A stretch of DNA of 64,000 nt from Druceiella hillmani (lineage: Eukaryota > Arthropoda > Insecta > Lepidoptera > Hepialidae). The notes beneath the pieces were generated by a model. The model did no database searches, was not told where the DNA came from, and saw nothing but the letters and a program-made list of their open reading frames with translations. The stretch spans positions 2,493,501-2,557,500 of the forward strand of contig JAYKKI010000067.1 in the NCBI GenBank assembly GCA_039881145.1, read 5' to 3'. Numbering within the stretch: the stretch's first letter is position 1; every line of letters starts with the position of its first letter. This document shows positions 39,771 to 52,675 of this stretch, in pieces. A program made the position numbers and the translations under genes.

Positions 39771-39829
39771 AATTAGAACAAGGAAAAAGTATGTAGTAAG
39801 TATACCTTTATTTTTTCATTTCTCTAATT

Positions 39830-39905
39830 GAGTCATTGGCCCACTGGTAAAGAAGCAAACTCTAGTCTCGGAAGTGTTGGGTTTCAGTCTAGGAATGAAT
39901 TTTTT
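39830..39905 (+). mobile_element. Decayed tRNA-derived SINE remnant (family 2)
   Basis: This is the partner of 12028-12110. It reads ggcccactggtaaagaagca, then ctctagtctcggaagtgttg and ggtttcagtctaggaatgaa before a T-rich tail. The A-box-like and B-box-like blocks are degraded. Confidence 0.5.
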
Positions 39906-39974
39906 TCTTTTTTATGGACTGAAATGAAACAGAAATTTGTTTTTTTCTTTAAAACAATTAAATTGTTCTATAAT

Positions 39975-40381
39975 TTTTAGATGAACAAATGAGTGCTCAG
40001 GTATCTATTTCAATTTCATTTGATTTAGAAAACTATTAGAAAACACAAAATGAACATGCGACAAAGGTTAATAATTAGATGAACTGATGAGAGAATAAAT
40101 TAGATGAAAAGAATTAGATGACAGAATAAATTAGATGAACAGATGAGTGCTCAGGTATCTATTTCAATTTCATTTGATTTAGAAAACTATTAGAAAACAC
40201 AAAATGAACATGCGACAAAGGTTAATAATTAGATGAACAGATGAGAGAATAAATTAGATGAAAAGAATTAGATGACAGAATAAATTAGATGAACAGATGA
40301 GTGCTCAGGTATTTATTTCAATTTCATTTGATTTAGAAAACTATTAGAAAACACAAAATGAACATGCAACAAAGGTTAATA
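39975..40381. repeat. 154-bp tandem repeat, about 2.6 copies
   Basis: The marker gagtgctcag occurs at 39991, 40145 and 40299, exactly 154 bp apart. Copies are almost identical, including an internal sub-repeat of agaattagatga and gaataaattagatgaa. The high identity implies a young array. Confidence 0.95.
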
Positions 40382-41223
40382 TCTATTCTATAATATTTTC
40401 CTTTAGTATTGGGTCTGAGCACCCATAAAAATTATTACAAGATATATAAATAAAACTATACATTGGACAGAGATGGCGTTACTTTTTTAAATAACTTAAT
40501 TTATTTTTGTTTTTTATTATTTTTATAATTATTATTTTCATTCGTCTTGTTAGTCATAAGTGATGACATATCTTCCGAACATTTAATTTTTCATTAACCG
40601 TAGATATCCGAAATAAAGAAATAAATCCATTTGTCCAATATATAAAATACTTATCTTTATTTCGCATATAGTTTTGCATTTATAATTTATAACAATCATG
40701 ACTGATTGATCTCTAAAAATTAACATATTAATTTAAGGAATGACAAAACTTGCTAAGCTCAGAATGCTTATTTCTTTTTATGATTATGTGCATAATTTTT
40801 CTTTTTTTTTTAAATTAATATTTTGTAGTTTTCACATAAGGAGGAATCTGTAAGTGAATAATGTTTAATTTTCGTTTCACAAATTAATTTTCAGGCAGGA
40901 AATATCTGTTGTAATATATGTATCAAAAATGTTTTTGTTTCATTTACCTTAAACATTTTTTCCTAATAAATAAAAATTATTCTTTCATATCATATCTCGA
41001 CTGCAGTAATCAGTTTTAAATCAAATTTAGACTCATATTTCAGTTAACCTAGAAAAGAGTGAATTGAAGTTAGAGTTAGTAATATTTCCTATTGTTCAAT
41101 CAATTCAAGTGTGGCGAATGATTTATTTCTAGTAAGTTTTTTTGTTGTATAAATTTTACAATTGTTAATCAGTTAAGGGTTATTTTATAAAAAGGTGAAG
41201 GGGCTCTAATGGTACTGGCAATC

Positions 41224-41805
41224 CTTGTACTTAGGCTTGTAGGAAAAATATTGGGATATCGATATTTTTTTATTCACTATATCGATATTATTTGGTGATA
41301 TTTAATATTTCGATATATCGATATAAAATATCAAGTATTGGAAACGTGTCAAAATCAATATTTTTTCCAACGACGACACTAAATTCCGTTTTCCGCATTA
41401 AGCATTTCAAGCTCAATCAGAAGTGGTATATCTAGCGGACTGAAACAATATCTGGAACAACCCATAATACCCAGAAAAGGGAATCCAATATAGTTCTAAT
41501 TTAATAGTCGCCATTTTAACCCGCTCCTTTCAGAAATAGCTCTAAAATATTTGATATCTACGGTGTCCTCAGTTTCATCAGAGAGTAGCATCTCCTGTAA
41601 ATCTCCTGAAATTTCTGAGATTATATTGAGCTAAATTAAACCAAATACAATACATTTTTTTAGAACGCCAATATTGTCATTAAAGTCATACCGATATATC
41701 AATATTTTATTTTCGATATATCAAAAACGATATCGATACTTTTAAAATATATCAATACAATATATATTGATACTTTTTGGCATTTCCGACATCCCTACTT
41801 GTACT
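41224..41805. mobile_element. Non-autonomous hAT-type element with 8-bp target duplication
   Basis: The element is 41232-41797 (566 bp). It begins TAGGCTTGTAGGAAAA and ends in the complement of TAGGGATGTCGGAAAT, giving imperfect terminal inverted repeats. The flanking CTTGTACT at 41224-41231 and 41798-41805 is an exact 8-bp duplication, the hAT signature. Both arms are packed with ATCGATAT-like motifs. No transposase frame was found inside. Confidence 0.8.
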
Positions 41806-44800
41806 TACAGTATGTTAAGTTCTTATGTCTCAATGAAAAATGGTATCAAAATATTGTTTGTCGTAACTTAAGACATCTTAAATTGAATTGGCGTAACTCC
41901 AGACCTGTCTGTATATTTAGGTGTGCTTTTATCCGCTGGCCATAGGCAGTTTTTTATTTAAATGCCCCGTGTTTGTATGGAAACACTCTACAGGTTGCTC
42001 TTCTTGGAGTTCTACAAGAAAAGAATTTAAATTTGATCTCATTATGATCAGATGTTATAGGTTAATTTATGGAATTATTTATTTAATCACAAGTTTTGTT
42101 GAGGGCATCCAATTTATTTTTTTTGCATTTACTATTTTAAAAGTGGCTTAGTTTGGAGTAACTTAAAACTAACTTCGGTGAAATTTTGATGCATAGAAGT
42201 GGGTTAAAGCAGTTTTTTTAAACTTTTGTATACACAAATGCAAGTGCACTTTAAAAACCTATTTCATATAGTGCTCTTCATCTTTGTTACTTCTTAATTT
42301 TTACATTTATGAGTATGGGGTTTGTTATGAAACATATTAATATATTACTATATACATGTAAAACAATATTACAAATTTTACTAGGAGACATAAATAAACA
42401 AACGTATTCACGCATTGCGCCTCATAAGTTGGTTCACCTTAAGTTTTGTGAAATTATCTTCAAGCTTCTTATTTTTACAAATGATATCTGTAAATTACTA
42501 CCACCCTTTTTTTGCAACAGGCAACAGCCACAACCATCTCATCACGACGTATCTTAGTAAGAAATTATATCATACTCATTGGATGATTATATAAATCATT
42601 TCATCGGGGATAGTGCAATAGCGTTTAACTAGCACTGTTTAATATCGCGTAACTAACAAAAATAGCCAAATCGGGTTTTGCCATCAGTGCCTTTGTAGCC
42701 TTGTTTACGGCACCCTGTCAGTTATCATGATTAAGAAATCAACAAATAGAAAGCCATAATTTTGCACCAAAATTATATGTATATATAATATATATATATA
42801 CCAAAAGTATAAATAAATATGCGTGTATATTTCATTGCTGACAATTGCACTAAGTAATTATAATTATAAAAATTAAAAAAACAATGATCGGGTAACTTGT
42901 GATCATATAATTGAGTTTGGTGCTGAATGTTAGAAAATCTTATTGGAAATTTATGCATTTTTATAAAGAAGTAGCACTATTTGCTTACTTTTTATAATAA
43001 ACTCAATAAATCTTTATGTTTAATGAAAAAAAAGTTTCATTTAATAAACTGTCATATTTTTCCTTACTGGAAGGATTTTCGTTATTTTTTAGAATAAAGT
43101 ATCTAAAATGAAACATTGTATACATATCCTTTTTTTTGAATTTTTTAAAATTCTTCTAAAAGAAGTATCAACAAATGCTATAGAACCACATTTAATGTCC
43201 ATGAATAGAAGGATAAGATCGTTCCACTTAAATTGTTTGACGTTTTTAAAATTTGGTAATTTTAAACCTTGGTTGTTTTTTCCTTTATTTAAATTTTCCA
43301 ATGAAATTTTGGTATCCTCGGTTGATACATTAACTAGTTTAGTAATATTTTTTGAAAACAAACAAATTACCCAACAAAGCATTCTTTGAAGGAAGGAGAT
43401 ATACCTGACCTAAGTGGATTGGAATAAAAATTTATATCATGTTAGTTATGTTGATGGGAAAATCATGATTTTTTTAGCTTTCAGTACACTTCCTAAAATT
43501 TATTCAACCAGTACTCACCATTTTTTGTTGCACATATACTTGCTTGTCAGTTGTGCGGTTGGGTATACGTAATGTAAACACTTGGCGTATAATATTCAAT
43601 AGTTTTTGCTTGTTACACACTGGGATTTCCAGCAATGTCAGTCTTTACGAAACAATCCGATTTAGAACAGTGAAAATTTTCCTTCAAACTTTATACGAGT
43701 TTATACTGTCTGCTACGGAAAATACTGTATCCTATATTAGTTAGTTAAAATGGAGGTGAAAATACAATAAGTAAAACACTGATGGCATATAAGATGATTA
43801 TATTTCTACAGCTGGCAATATTAATAATTAATTTTTACAGTTTTTATTAAAAATCTTTATCGCTATGTCTATTAACACATATTTTGGTCCTTCACTTATT
43901 TGGATCAATTAACAAAAAGTGATAAAAATAAAATCTTATGGTTACTGTCCTATTGTTACGAAAACTTTTGTCCAGTACCTTCAAAAACTTTTGTTAAATA
44001 CCTATAATGAACATATGAATACCAGATATCGAAATGCAAATGAGTTTAGATAGACTTGAGAACAGTTTTTTGTGTTTGTACAAGAAAAGAGTCGTCCTGA
44101 CTTCCGTCGTCCGGCAAATAATTTCGTTGTCCGACAAATAATAGCCTGGTGAAAGTTGAAAGGCAGTATTTTAATTAATCTATGGGCTATATTTGTTTCA
44201 ATACATGCATTATAATATGTTTGGAGTTTTTTTTAATGTCGCTTTTGTCTTAACATATGTTAAGTATATTTATCAATTTCCTCATAATTTATGAAATCTT
44301 TAAATGTGAAAAATTTAGCTTCCTCATGAAAATATTATCAATTGAATATATATGTAAATTGTGCAAATTAAATACATCTTTGGTAGCAATTTTTTATTGT
44401 CTCTTTACCTTCAGCACCATCAAGTTAGATTAAGCACCGATGACGTACAATACTCGTATGTTATATATTAAATATTTAGTCTGACGTGGCACACATTTGT
44501 CTCAAGAGGACTTTATTTTCATGTGAAACACTCACAGCATGGAGGGTGATAAACTTTTTTGATGCCCAAATAAATATATGAGAGTTTGCAGGCCCAACCT
44601 GTTTACTGTGCCAAATTATTCCATTTTGTAGCAACCACTATGCCATGGTATGAATGTTTCAAACTGATTCCTTATGGGCGTACCTAGTTGTGATATATTT
44701 GTGTTGAAAGAGAATGTATTCAAGTCTTATTGTATCAAATAATTGTCTTTCCAATAGATTTCCTTATTATTTAATTGCTTTATCGCAAAGTATTGTTGGC

Positions 44801-44820
44801 AGTCTGTGATGCAAATTATT
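41806..44820. other. No supported gene
   Basis: AT-rich DNA with scattered short open frames. The pair on opposite strands at 43089-43389 (about 95 codons each) has no recognised motif and no splice or promoter context. Confidence 0.5.
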
Positions 44821-44835
44821 GCTTTATATCAATAG

Positions 44836-44874
44836 ATGTTGATGCCTATGGCAAGAGCCACAATTCCACGATTG
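44836..44874 (+). other. Candidate micro-exon, second cluster
   Basis: tttatatcaatag, then 39 nt, then GTAAGA. It can be read phase 1-1 (DVDAYGKSHNSTI) or as a phase 0 exon opening with ATG (MLMPMARATIPRL). The phase 0 reading joins in frame to the exon at 45941; the phase 1 reading is like exons 3-19. I cannot choose from sequence alone. Confidence 0.4.
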
Positions 44875-44959
44875 GTAAGAATTCTTTATTTTATAAAAAA
44901 ACTTGAAGAAAAGTCTTTAAATCCAAAACCAATATAGGAGATACTTACAACAACTTTAT

Positions 44960-45329
44960 CTCAGGTCATCGTAGGTGACAAGGCCTTAGGTCTAACGGAA
45001 AATATCATGGGACCATATTCTTTTTAATTCTTAACTATCATTTATCCAGGGCAAGACATTATATTGAGTGTTGTTTCGGAATTATTGTGATCAAATGGTG
45101 AATATTTAAACGACCGCTCAATGTGAACATGGATTTTGTAGAGACTGTAAGCAAAAATTGCTGCATCCTTCATAATTATGTGGGATTAAGAGATGGTTAT
45201 AGATATGACAATATTCTGTATAAAACATTGATGAGTAATTTGAATACTGCTGCAAAAAGACACAATGAAAAATCCCGAAATTCTAGAGATGTATTTGCTG
45301 ATTGCTCTAAATCCGTAAAGTATCAATAA
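44960..45329 (+). pseudogene. PIF/Harbinger transposase fragment
   Basis: The segment near 44966-45025 reads VIVGDKALGLTENIMGPYS, matching the vGDxAFxL...MxPY block of Harbinger DDE nucleases. It continues as LSVVSELL and then NMDFVETVSKNCCILHNYVG, the conserved CCxLHNY segment, ending near 45329 at a typical RDVFAD...YQ tail. Frameshifts and stops separate the parts. The N-terminal half and both termini are missing. Confidence 0.7.
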
Positions 45330-45940
45330 ATATATGGTAAATAAATAAAGTTTTACATTAAACAAGCGAGTGAGACAACACAATTTTTGCAAAGTTTATA
45401 TCTATTTTAATACTGTGTGATGTGTGAGAATGGAATTGAAATGATTTATAATTGAAATTTTTTTGTAATTGAATTGAATTTACTTATCGAAATATCAGTT
45501 TTACTTGGCAAAATGATACTATTGTATCATAGATTTTATTTATAGTTCTATATTGCCATAGCTATAGAATCCAATTAATTTACTGATAATATAAATATGG
45601 GTTAACATAATTTAAGGACTTAAGGTCAAAGGTGGGAAAATAAAAATGTTTCGTTAATGTCCATATAATAATTACATAAATTAAATTTTTGTTTTCGCAA
45701 TGCCACTAGCGCATAATTCTTAATTACCTCGCCTTAAATTACAAACTTGTTCATAATTTATGAATAATCTTCAATACTGAGTTCATATTACATACTGCTA
45801 ATTAAGAAGTTCTGAGTATCATCAATTCATTTTTAATGCTTTTTTCAAATAATTATATGAATCAATGCATTCAAGTAACATGAGACATGTGTTTGGAAAT
45901 TGGTTTCATATTTGTATTTTAATAGTGATTTACTTTTCAG

Positions 45941-46031
45941 GATTATTTGAGTGTGACAGGGCCAAAGTCACCGGCTGAAGAATTTATAAATTATAAAGGT
46001 ATCAAGTCAGCACAATATTGTTATTATCCTG
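45941..46031 (+). other. Candidate exon, second cluster (phase 0 to 1)
   Basis: Acceptor tgatttacttttcag and donor GTGAGT are both strong. Phase 0 is open through all 91 nt (DYLSVTGPKSPAEEF... ending SAQYCYYP) and leaves in phase 1, the same 0-to-1 step as exon 2 of the main gene. In phase 1 it would instead be a short terminal exon ending at TGA 45976-45978. Confidence 0.45.
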
Positions 46032-46562
46032 GTGAGTATTAAGATGGGATAGGGTATTTAAGTTACGGTGAGTTATTGTAAGGAGTTATTAGTTTATATT
46101 ACAATTAAGATATCTGGAACTAAAATAGAGTAGGTTACGCAAGACAAAATTTCCAATTTTGTGTATACTGACAAATCTGTATAAAACACAACTCAGTTTA
46201 ATAGTAATTAAAACCTGAAGGAGTTAAGTTAATCTTGTAATACAGAACCGATTGCATCTCAGTTTATTTAATGTGGATTTATTGCTTCTCGATGTGGTGT
46301 CAATACTTCTTTCTTTTTTTACAATATGAAATCCTATTGTGAAAAAAATTATGAATAATTGCTAGCCATCATATTGACACACGCTGTCCAATTGTCAATA
46401 GCTAGATTATAGACAATTGATGGTACAATTAACTTGTGTTTTTTTTGTAATAAGTTGGACTGTTGATTAAAATTTAAGTAAGGTTATAATAAGTTGGTTT
46501 ATATTATTTGAAATTGTGCAATAAATAGCTTTTCAGTCTATATAGTTTTGATTTATTTGCAG

Positions 46563-46574
46563 AATGTTTTAAAG
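46563..46574 (+). other. Candidate 12-nt micro-exon
   Basis: ttgatttatttgcag, AATGTTTTAAAG, GTAAAT. It reads phase 1-1 and encodes ECFK. If the donor is not used, the frame stays open to TAA near 46725. A 12-nt exon is at the lower limit of ordinary splicing. Confidence 0.35.
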
Positions 46575-46942
46575 GTAAATCAAGTTCAAAAAATGCTAAA
46601 GGAAGTAATAATCAGAAGATTTTTAATTGGATTGACATTATTTTTTTTCATCTGATAGATTTACTGTCAGTACGAGGGAAGCATTGGCAGTTTTTGGAAT
46701 TGCCCCTTTGTAGCAATGGTAATTAAAAAACAAATTCAATTTTCAAAAAAATCGAGACCTTTGGTAATCCATTGAAGTACTTTGCTTGAATTTGTTATTT
46801 GTTCAGAGGAAGGAGTGTAGAATTGATGTGCATATAAGTTTTTCATTAATTTGTACGCATCACACAACTTTAAAATTACACCCAATTTGTTAAAAACGAT
46901 TGAATTTAACACCAGAAAATTTTCCTTCAATGATTTTTTTAT

Positions 46943-47588
46943 AATTTTCTTTGTGGTCTCAATCAAAACAAAGTGTCAAAATAAAGTAATTTTCCTTGTG
47001 GTCTCAGTCAAAACAAACTGTCAAAATAAAGTAATTTTCTTTGTGGACTTAATCAAAATAAAGTGTCAAAATAAAGTAATTTTCTTTGTAGTCTTAATCA
47101 AAACATAGTGTCAAAATAAAATAATTTTCTTTGTGGTCTTAATCAAAATAAATTAATTTTCCTTGTGGTCTCATTCAAAACAAAGTGTCAAAATAAAGTA
47201 ATTTTCTTTGTGGTCTTAATCAAAACAAAGTGTCAAAATAAAGTAATTTTCTTTGTGGTCTTAATCAAAACAAAGTGTCAAAATAAAGTAATTTTCTTTG
47301 TGGTCTTAATCAAAACAAAGTGTCAAAATAAAGTAATTTTCCTTGTGGTCTCATTCAAAACAAAGTGTCAAAATAAAGTAATTTTCTTTGTGGTCTTAAT
47401 CAAAACAAAGTGTCAAAATAAAGTAATTTTCTTTGTGGTCTTAATCAAAATAAAGTGTCAAAATAAAGTAATTTTCCTTGTGGTCTTAATCAAAATAAAG
47501 TGTCAAAATAAAGTAATTTTCCTTGTGGTCTTAATAGAAACATAGTGTCAAAATAAAATAATTTTCCTTATGGTCTCAATCAAAAAAA
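46943..47588 (+). repeat. 45-bp minisatellite, about 14 copies
   Basis: The unit reads ttttctttgtggtcttaatc, then aaaacaaagtgtcaaaataa plus agtaa. One unit near 47101-47165 is shortened. As 45 is divisible by 3, the array gives a long frame of 15-residue repeats (VVLIKTKCQNKVIFF). There is no start context or conserved flank, so this is not called as a gene. Confidence 0.95.
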
Positions 47589-47594
47589 TGAATT

Positions 47595-48515
47595 GCGATT
47601 GATATTTTATAATGATGCTTCCTTTTGCGCTACAGTTCGCAATTGGTTTAATGAGTTCAAACGTGGTTGTACTTATCTCAGTGATGACCTGAGTGGGGAA
47701 AGTTTCTCACTATTTCACAGTGACAACTGATGCTAACATCAGCACCGTGTAGCTCATGATAAAGTATGAGTCAAGGACAGAAAATTCTATGTGGACATTT
47801 AGGTGTTGGGGAGCTTTGTGTTTAGTAGATACTCTATCATTTAACTGAACATCAAAAATGCTGTTGCGTTGATTGTTGTCGTGAAATATTAGAAAAATTT
47901 GATAATAGTCTCAACTACTGTATTTGACATCATCACTGGTAATGAAAGCTGGGTATACTAGTATAAACATGAAACTAAAAAGCAGTCTGCACAATGGGTG
48001 TTTCCTTTTGAAGAGTTGCTTGCAAAGGTGAAGAAAGTACAAAGGACTGGGCACCTCGTTCATCGGACGGACAGATTATTATAAAACGATTGTTTTGGAA
48101 AATAAAAGAGCAGTTATCGCAGACTTGTATACAAGCAACGCCTCTGAACACTCAGCCAGGCAAACAACACAATATTTCCCTTTGTTATTTATACTTTGAA
48201 ATTTTTTTTTAATTTATTTATACTTTGAAATTATGGGTAATGTGTTGTACAGCCCTGACCTCGCATCATGTGATTTTGTATTTATTTCCAAGAATAAAAG
48301 ATAAAATGTTGAAAAAACGATACTATTGAAAAGACCTTGCAAGAAACATCCAAAAGAGTATTAGTGTTTTCTTTAATTTCTTTTCATGGAGAGGTTGTTT
48401 ATGGTAATAAAACGTTTAAATATAATTATGATTCAGAAGATGTTGAAAATGATAAATATGTTTTTATTGAAAAATTAATTATTTTCCAGTATTAAAGAGG
48501 TCCAAATGAAAAAAA
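47595..48515 (+). pseudogene. Mariner-family transposase remnant 1
   Basis: Fragments in order: VRNWFNEFKRGCTYLSDDLS (end of the helix-turn-helix region), then VFDIITGNESWVY and KKQSAQWVFPFEELLAKVKK (catalytic domain around the first Asp, with D changed to N in TGNES), then a trace of the C-terminus. Multiple stops, frameshifts and deletions. It sits next to the 45-bp array. Confidence 0.7.
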
Positions 48516-48779
48516 TGTTATAGATTATTTTCGTCTTATATTTTAGACAAACCCAAAATAAATTCTTGCTCTACTAATTAATTAAGAAACTATGTAACGT
48601 TTATTTGACTATTTGATTGAAAGTCTGTATGTGTCTGATAGATAGAAGAGTATGTTGTTAGTCAAATCCGTCTTTGTCAAGCTGTTGATGTACCTATATT
48701 TACGATAACGTCTCATAATTAGATTATTTTACTAAGAATTTTATCTATATTTACTTAATACCAATTATATCTTAAACAG

Positions 48780-48808
48780 AATGTGGATACTCATTATTAA
48801 GTCCCTGA
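48780..48808 (+). other. Possible terminal exon for the second cluster
   Basis: The acceptor ttatatcttaaacag opens a phase-1 frame encoding ECGYSLLSP and a TGA at 48806. It would fit after the ECFK micro-exon. A short frame; chance is likely. Confidence 0.2.
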
Positions 48809-48819
48809 AATATAAAGTA

Positions 48820-51800
48820 ACTGGGTAAAATTATAAGTTCAAGTTTTCTGAAGTTCTGTTTATGTTTGAGTTTAAAGCGAGTATATTTATTAATGACTAT
48901 GAGCGAGTAGATTAAGCCAAAAAGGTGCATTTAGATGTTATTTATTGAGGTACTCAATTATATCTCATATTTTAAAAAAAGTATCTATAGTGTAGCAAGA
49001 ATGTTTATAATGAAGGTGAATTTAAACCTAAAAAAAGTGTGTCAGGCGACTCATGACAGAAGCAAAACTTATTACATTTTGGTTGTGTTGTACAAAATAA
49101 ATATACTTTGGAAAGTAGCATCATAAAACTAGAAATAAAATTACAGAAACATCAGAAATAAAATAATTTTGAATTATAAAACAAAAAAATTCTAAATTAT
49201 CAGGTCACATGAGTATCGTGTGTTTTACATAGCGTGGAGATCGCTTTACATAGCAACTAAAAGGCGGAAACAACTGAAGTTTCATGAAGATGCTCGACTA
49301 TGTCAGGACACTTGGCTGTATTCTTCTGCTTGTTTCACTTGGATTTTTTTTCAAGTTGAGAAGTTTCACTTCAAAAACATTTTGGTAACATTGAATATAG
49401 GAAACAAAAAATATATATATGATGGTATAGTTAATATAACAAGTCACATGATTCTTTCAACATAAAATTTTGAGTGAATCTAAATTAAATATGAACAAAT
49501 GGTAATGTTTACTGAGAGCTGGAGTTATTGTCATAACAAAAATTAATTTCTAAAATAGTTTAAGGCTTGCTTTTGCTTGTGCAAATATTGACTTGCAACT
49601 TTAGTTTGTACTTGTTACTAATTTCTGGATGTTTAACATATTATATAAAAAATATTGGTGACAATATTTTTTGTATAATATGTTTATTTTTCTTTAAAAC
49701 GTAGAATAAGTAATTTCTTTAAATATATTACTGTCTTGTTTGCCCCAAATACAGTTTCTTTCGAGTATGTTATTATTCGCTATTTAAAATAAATACGACA
49801 AGAAATATTATTTAAAATCACACTTTTATTACTGAAAAAATAATTGTAAAAATTTGGTAATCAAACACATTTGTAACATATTTTATTATACTGTTCTGTA
49901 AATGCAGAATTTAGTTCAACATCATCTTCCTTTTCATTATGATTAGCTTGTTAAAGTCCAGTATTGTAAATAAACTTTCTGGTAATATACATATTGTCCA
50001 CTCGCATCTCACCTCTACATCTGACTTTCCGTCTGCTTCCTGAACCAAAAGTCGAAGACCCGTTCTCCATTTTACTTGCTTCTGACTCACTCACTCATAT
50101 TGGCATCTCCAATACACTGCCATTTCAACCTGGCAAGTATATATCCGACGTCAGAAACTTCCCTTTTCTATTTAATGAATTTGTTTTTTATGGTCTCTAA
50201 AGGTCACATACTACATAACTCTTTTGCTATTCTTTGTGCATATACAGCATAACTCTCTTATTTTCAACTTCGACATTAATATGTTGGTGAACATCTATAT
50301 TATTCACATCCGTATACCATTTAAAGTATTACGCACTCATTGTAAGTGCACCCTTTGAAATGTTATTGTATATTTCCAATGTGCGTTTAAGAATGTGCTA
50401 CATTGAACTGAGCTGGCTTATCCATGGCACTCATGTCATTCTCTACATTAATGGTTTGCCTCAAAAATATGTACTCACTGATTGCTTTTGAGCCATCTGT
50501 AGTGATATTGGGACTGATGACCATATTAGCCATCATTTTGGTATTCAAGAGGTCTATTTTTTTATATCCATTATTTCAATTATGTGCAGCGTTAAGTCCC
50601 GGCAGCACGTTGCAAGTCACATGATTTTTCAGGAAATACTGTCATATTATTGGTGATACGCAAGTGTTAAGAAATTTACCGTTTTTCAAATTCATTCCAT
50701 TAAAAAATTATGGACAAAATCTAAGGTTTTGGAGACATAATGTCTCTTTGTCATATGCTTCATTCTATCTTAGTTTAGAATTAGTTTATTTCTGCTGTTA
50801 AGGGGGAATTTCTATAAATTATTTTGACGAGCTTGATGTATCTGTAGTCGATACAATAGCTTTACAGTGAAAATAGCATTGCCTAGATTTCTATGAAATC
50901 AAAAGACTTTAAAGGTTAAGAAATATTTTTTTAGAATTGATATATTGTGTATTTTGTGATAAAGAAATATAGTAATGTGTTCCTCATCAAAAATTTACAG
51001 ATATTTCCAGGCTTTTGCTATTTAATAAATTGAGCGCTTGTAGGGGCTTATCATGTTTGTAATAAATGTGATGTTATGCTATGTATTAATATTTATAAAT
51101 ATATCGTCAATAATTTCATGATAGCATAAAAAGATGTTAGTCATAAAAAAAATTTGTTCTACATTGATACAAAAAAGTTCAGTAGTGAGTACATTTTATA
51201 ACTTAGAAAATGATATAATTTGATAGAAATGAGATAAATTTTTAGAAGTATTAGTCTTTAAAATGTTATTAGCTAAAATTTGATGTATAATGTTCTATAT
51301 CTGGTTTATAAGTCGCATACACAAAATTTATAAATATCGAAAACCGTGAATTACATTTTGTTTCCTAAACAAACAGCATGCCACAGAAGTCTACTAGACT
51401 TCTAATGTGTTTTTTACAAATTCATTAGAAGTTATTTTTACAGGTGCTATTGTACTGAATAATATTTATTCGTAAGAATTAGTGTATATCATATATCATT
51501 GTTAACGAAGTGCTTATTTATCCAAGTTTTATTCTTATTGTCTGTATCATGTATTGCATATATCATTGTCATCGCGATTTATTAATTATAAAAACAAATG
51601 GATGTCCACAAAGGCAGTAGAAGTAACTTATAAAAATCTAATAATATTTTTTCCTAAGAATCATGGTGTGTATCTTATTTCATCACCCAACTGTTTCATA
51701 CAGCTATGCAATTGTTAGGAAATAACGGCGCATAATTATATCTTATATATAGAAACACATCCGGTATTTATTGAGCAATTTGTGTTCATAGGAATCATTG

Positions 51801-52670
51801 TGTGTATTTTATTTATTCATTATTATGAAAAAATTCTGTAATATTTATTATCAATCTGTGAACAAACTGCTATCGAAATTATTTCGAATTTTATTGCTTG
51901 TTTTTTTGTTATTACCTTTGTTAGATCTACAAATATAGCTAGTCTAAAAAAAAAACAAAATTTGTTAACTAAGGAAATAGTCTTGTAATTAAAAAAAAAT
52001 ACAATTATACATGAATACCATTCAGAAAAAATTTTTTTTCCATAAAATGCGCTATGGACAAGCAACAGTTTCTAATTGATTTTAAAATATGTAATTATCA
52101 GATAAACATAATATTTTTTTATTCTTTTTATATATATTTTGGATTTTATGTATGCATAAATGGAAGTATAGAATTCGAGTGATAAATAATATTTGACTTG
52201 ATCTTAGAGAGTACTATGGTAATACATGAAGAAAAAAATTCCCATGCTTTTTTTAAAATAATTTATCGTTTTATTTTCATAAAAAATAGGCAACTTTTTT
52301 AGAATTTTATACGAAATTCATCAAAAAAAGTTGTAATATAAAAAGATAATTAGTTTAACTGTAGCTAATTTTTTCCATGCTCAGCTAAGGATGTATTGAT
52401 TCAAAATGTCACTTTTTTGTTTATAATTTTTTTTGAGTATTTGTATGTAATTTTGATTTATATAACTTAAGTATTTCCTTCGAAAATTTATTTGAATTTT
52501 TTATTTACAATTTACAAAAGAAATTAGTTTTTCATCTGCCATAGTTCATGAAACATTGTAAAATAATTAAAAATCAGGTGAGAAATTGGTCTTTCTTCCA
52601 ATTTTTTTATATCTCTTTAGTAACAAAAAAACAAGTAAATAACTTTAATTGAGGAAATTTTGGCAATTAG
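48820..52670. other. No supported gene
   Basis: AT-rich DNA with one strong hairpin at about 49633-49684. A 28-nt block with good splice signals at 51443-51470 has asymmetric phases and no partner. Nothing else recognisable. Confidence 0.5.
49633..49684. repeat. Hairpin, about 23-bp arms
   Basis: aacatattatataaaaaata and tattttttgtataatatgtt are inverted around a short loop. Isolated AT-rich palindrome. Confidence 0.8.
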
Positions 52671-52675
52671 TTGAT

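Noticed and set aside
43089..43389. Overlapping 93-97 codon frames on opposite strands
   Set aside because: No motif, no splice or promoter context, composition like surrounding AT-rich DNA.
51443..51470. 28-nt block with good acceptor and GTAAGA donor
   Set aside because: Only phase 1 in / phase 2 out is open, and no phase-compatible neighbour was found.
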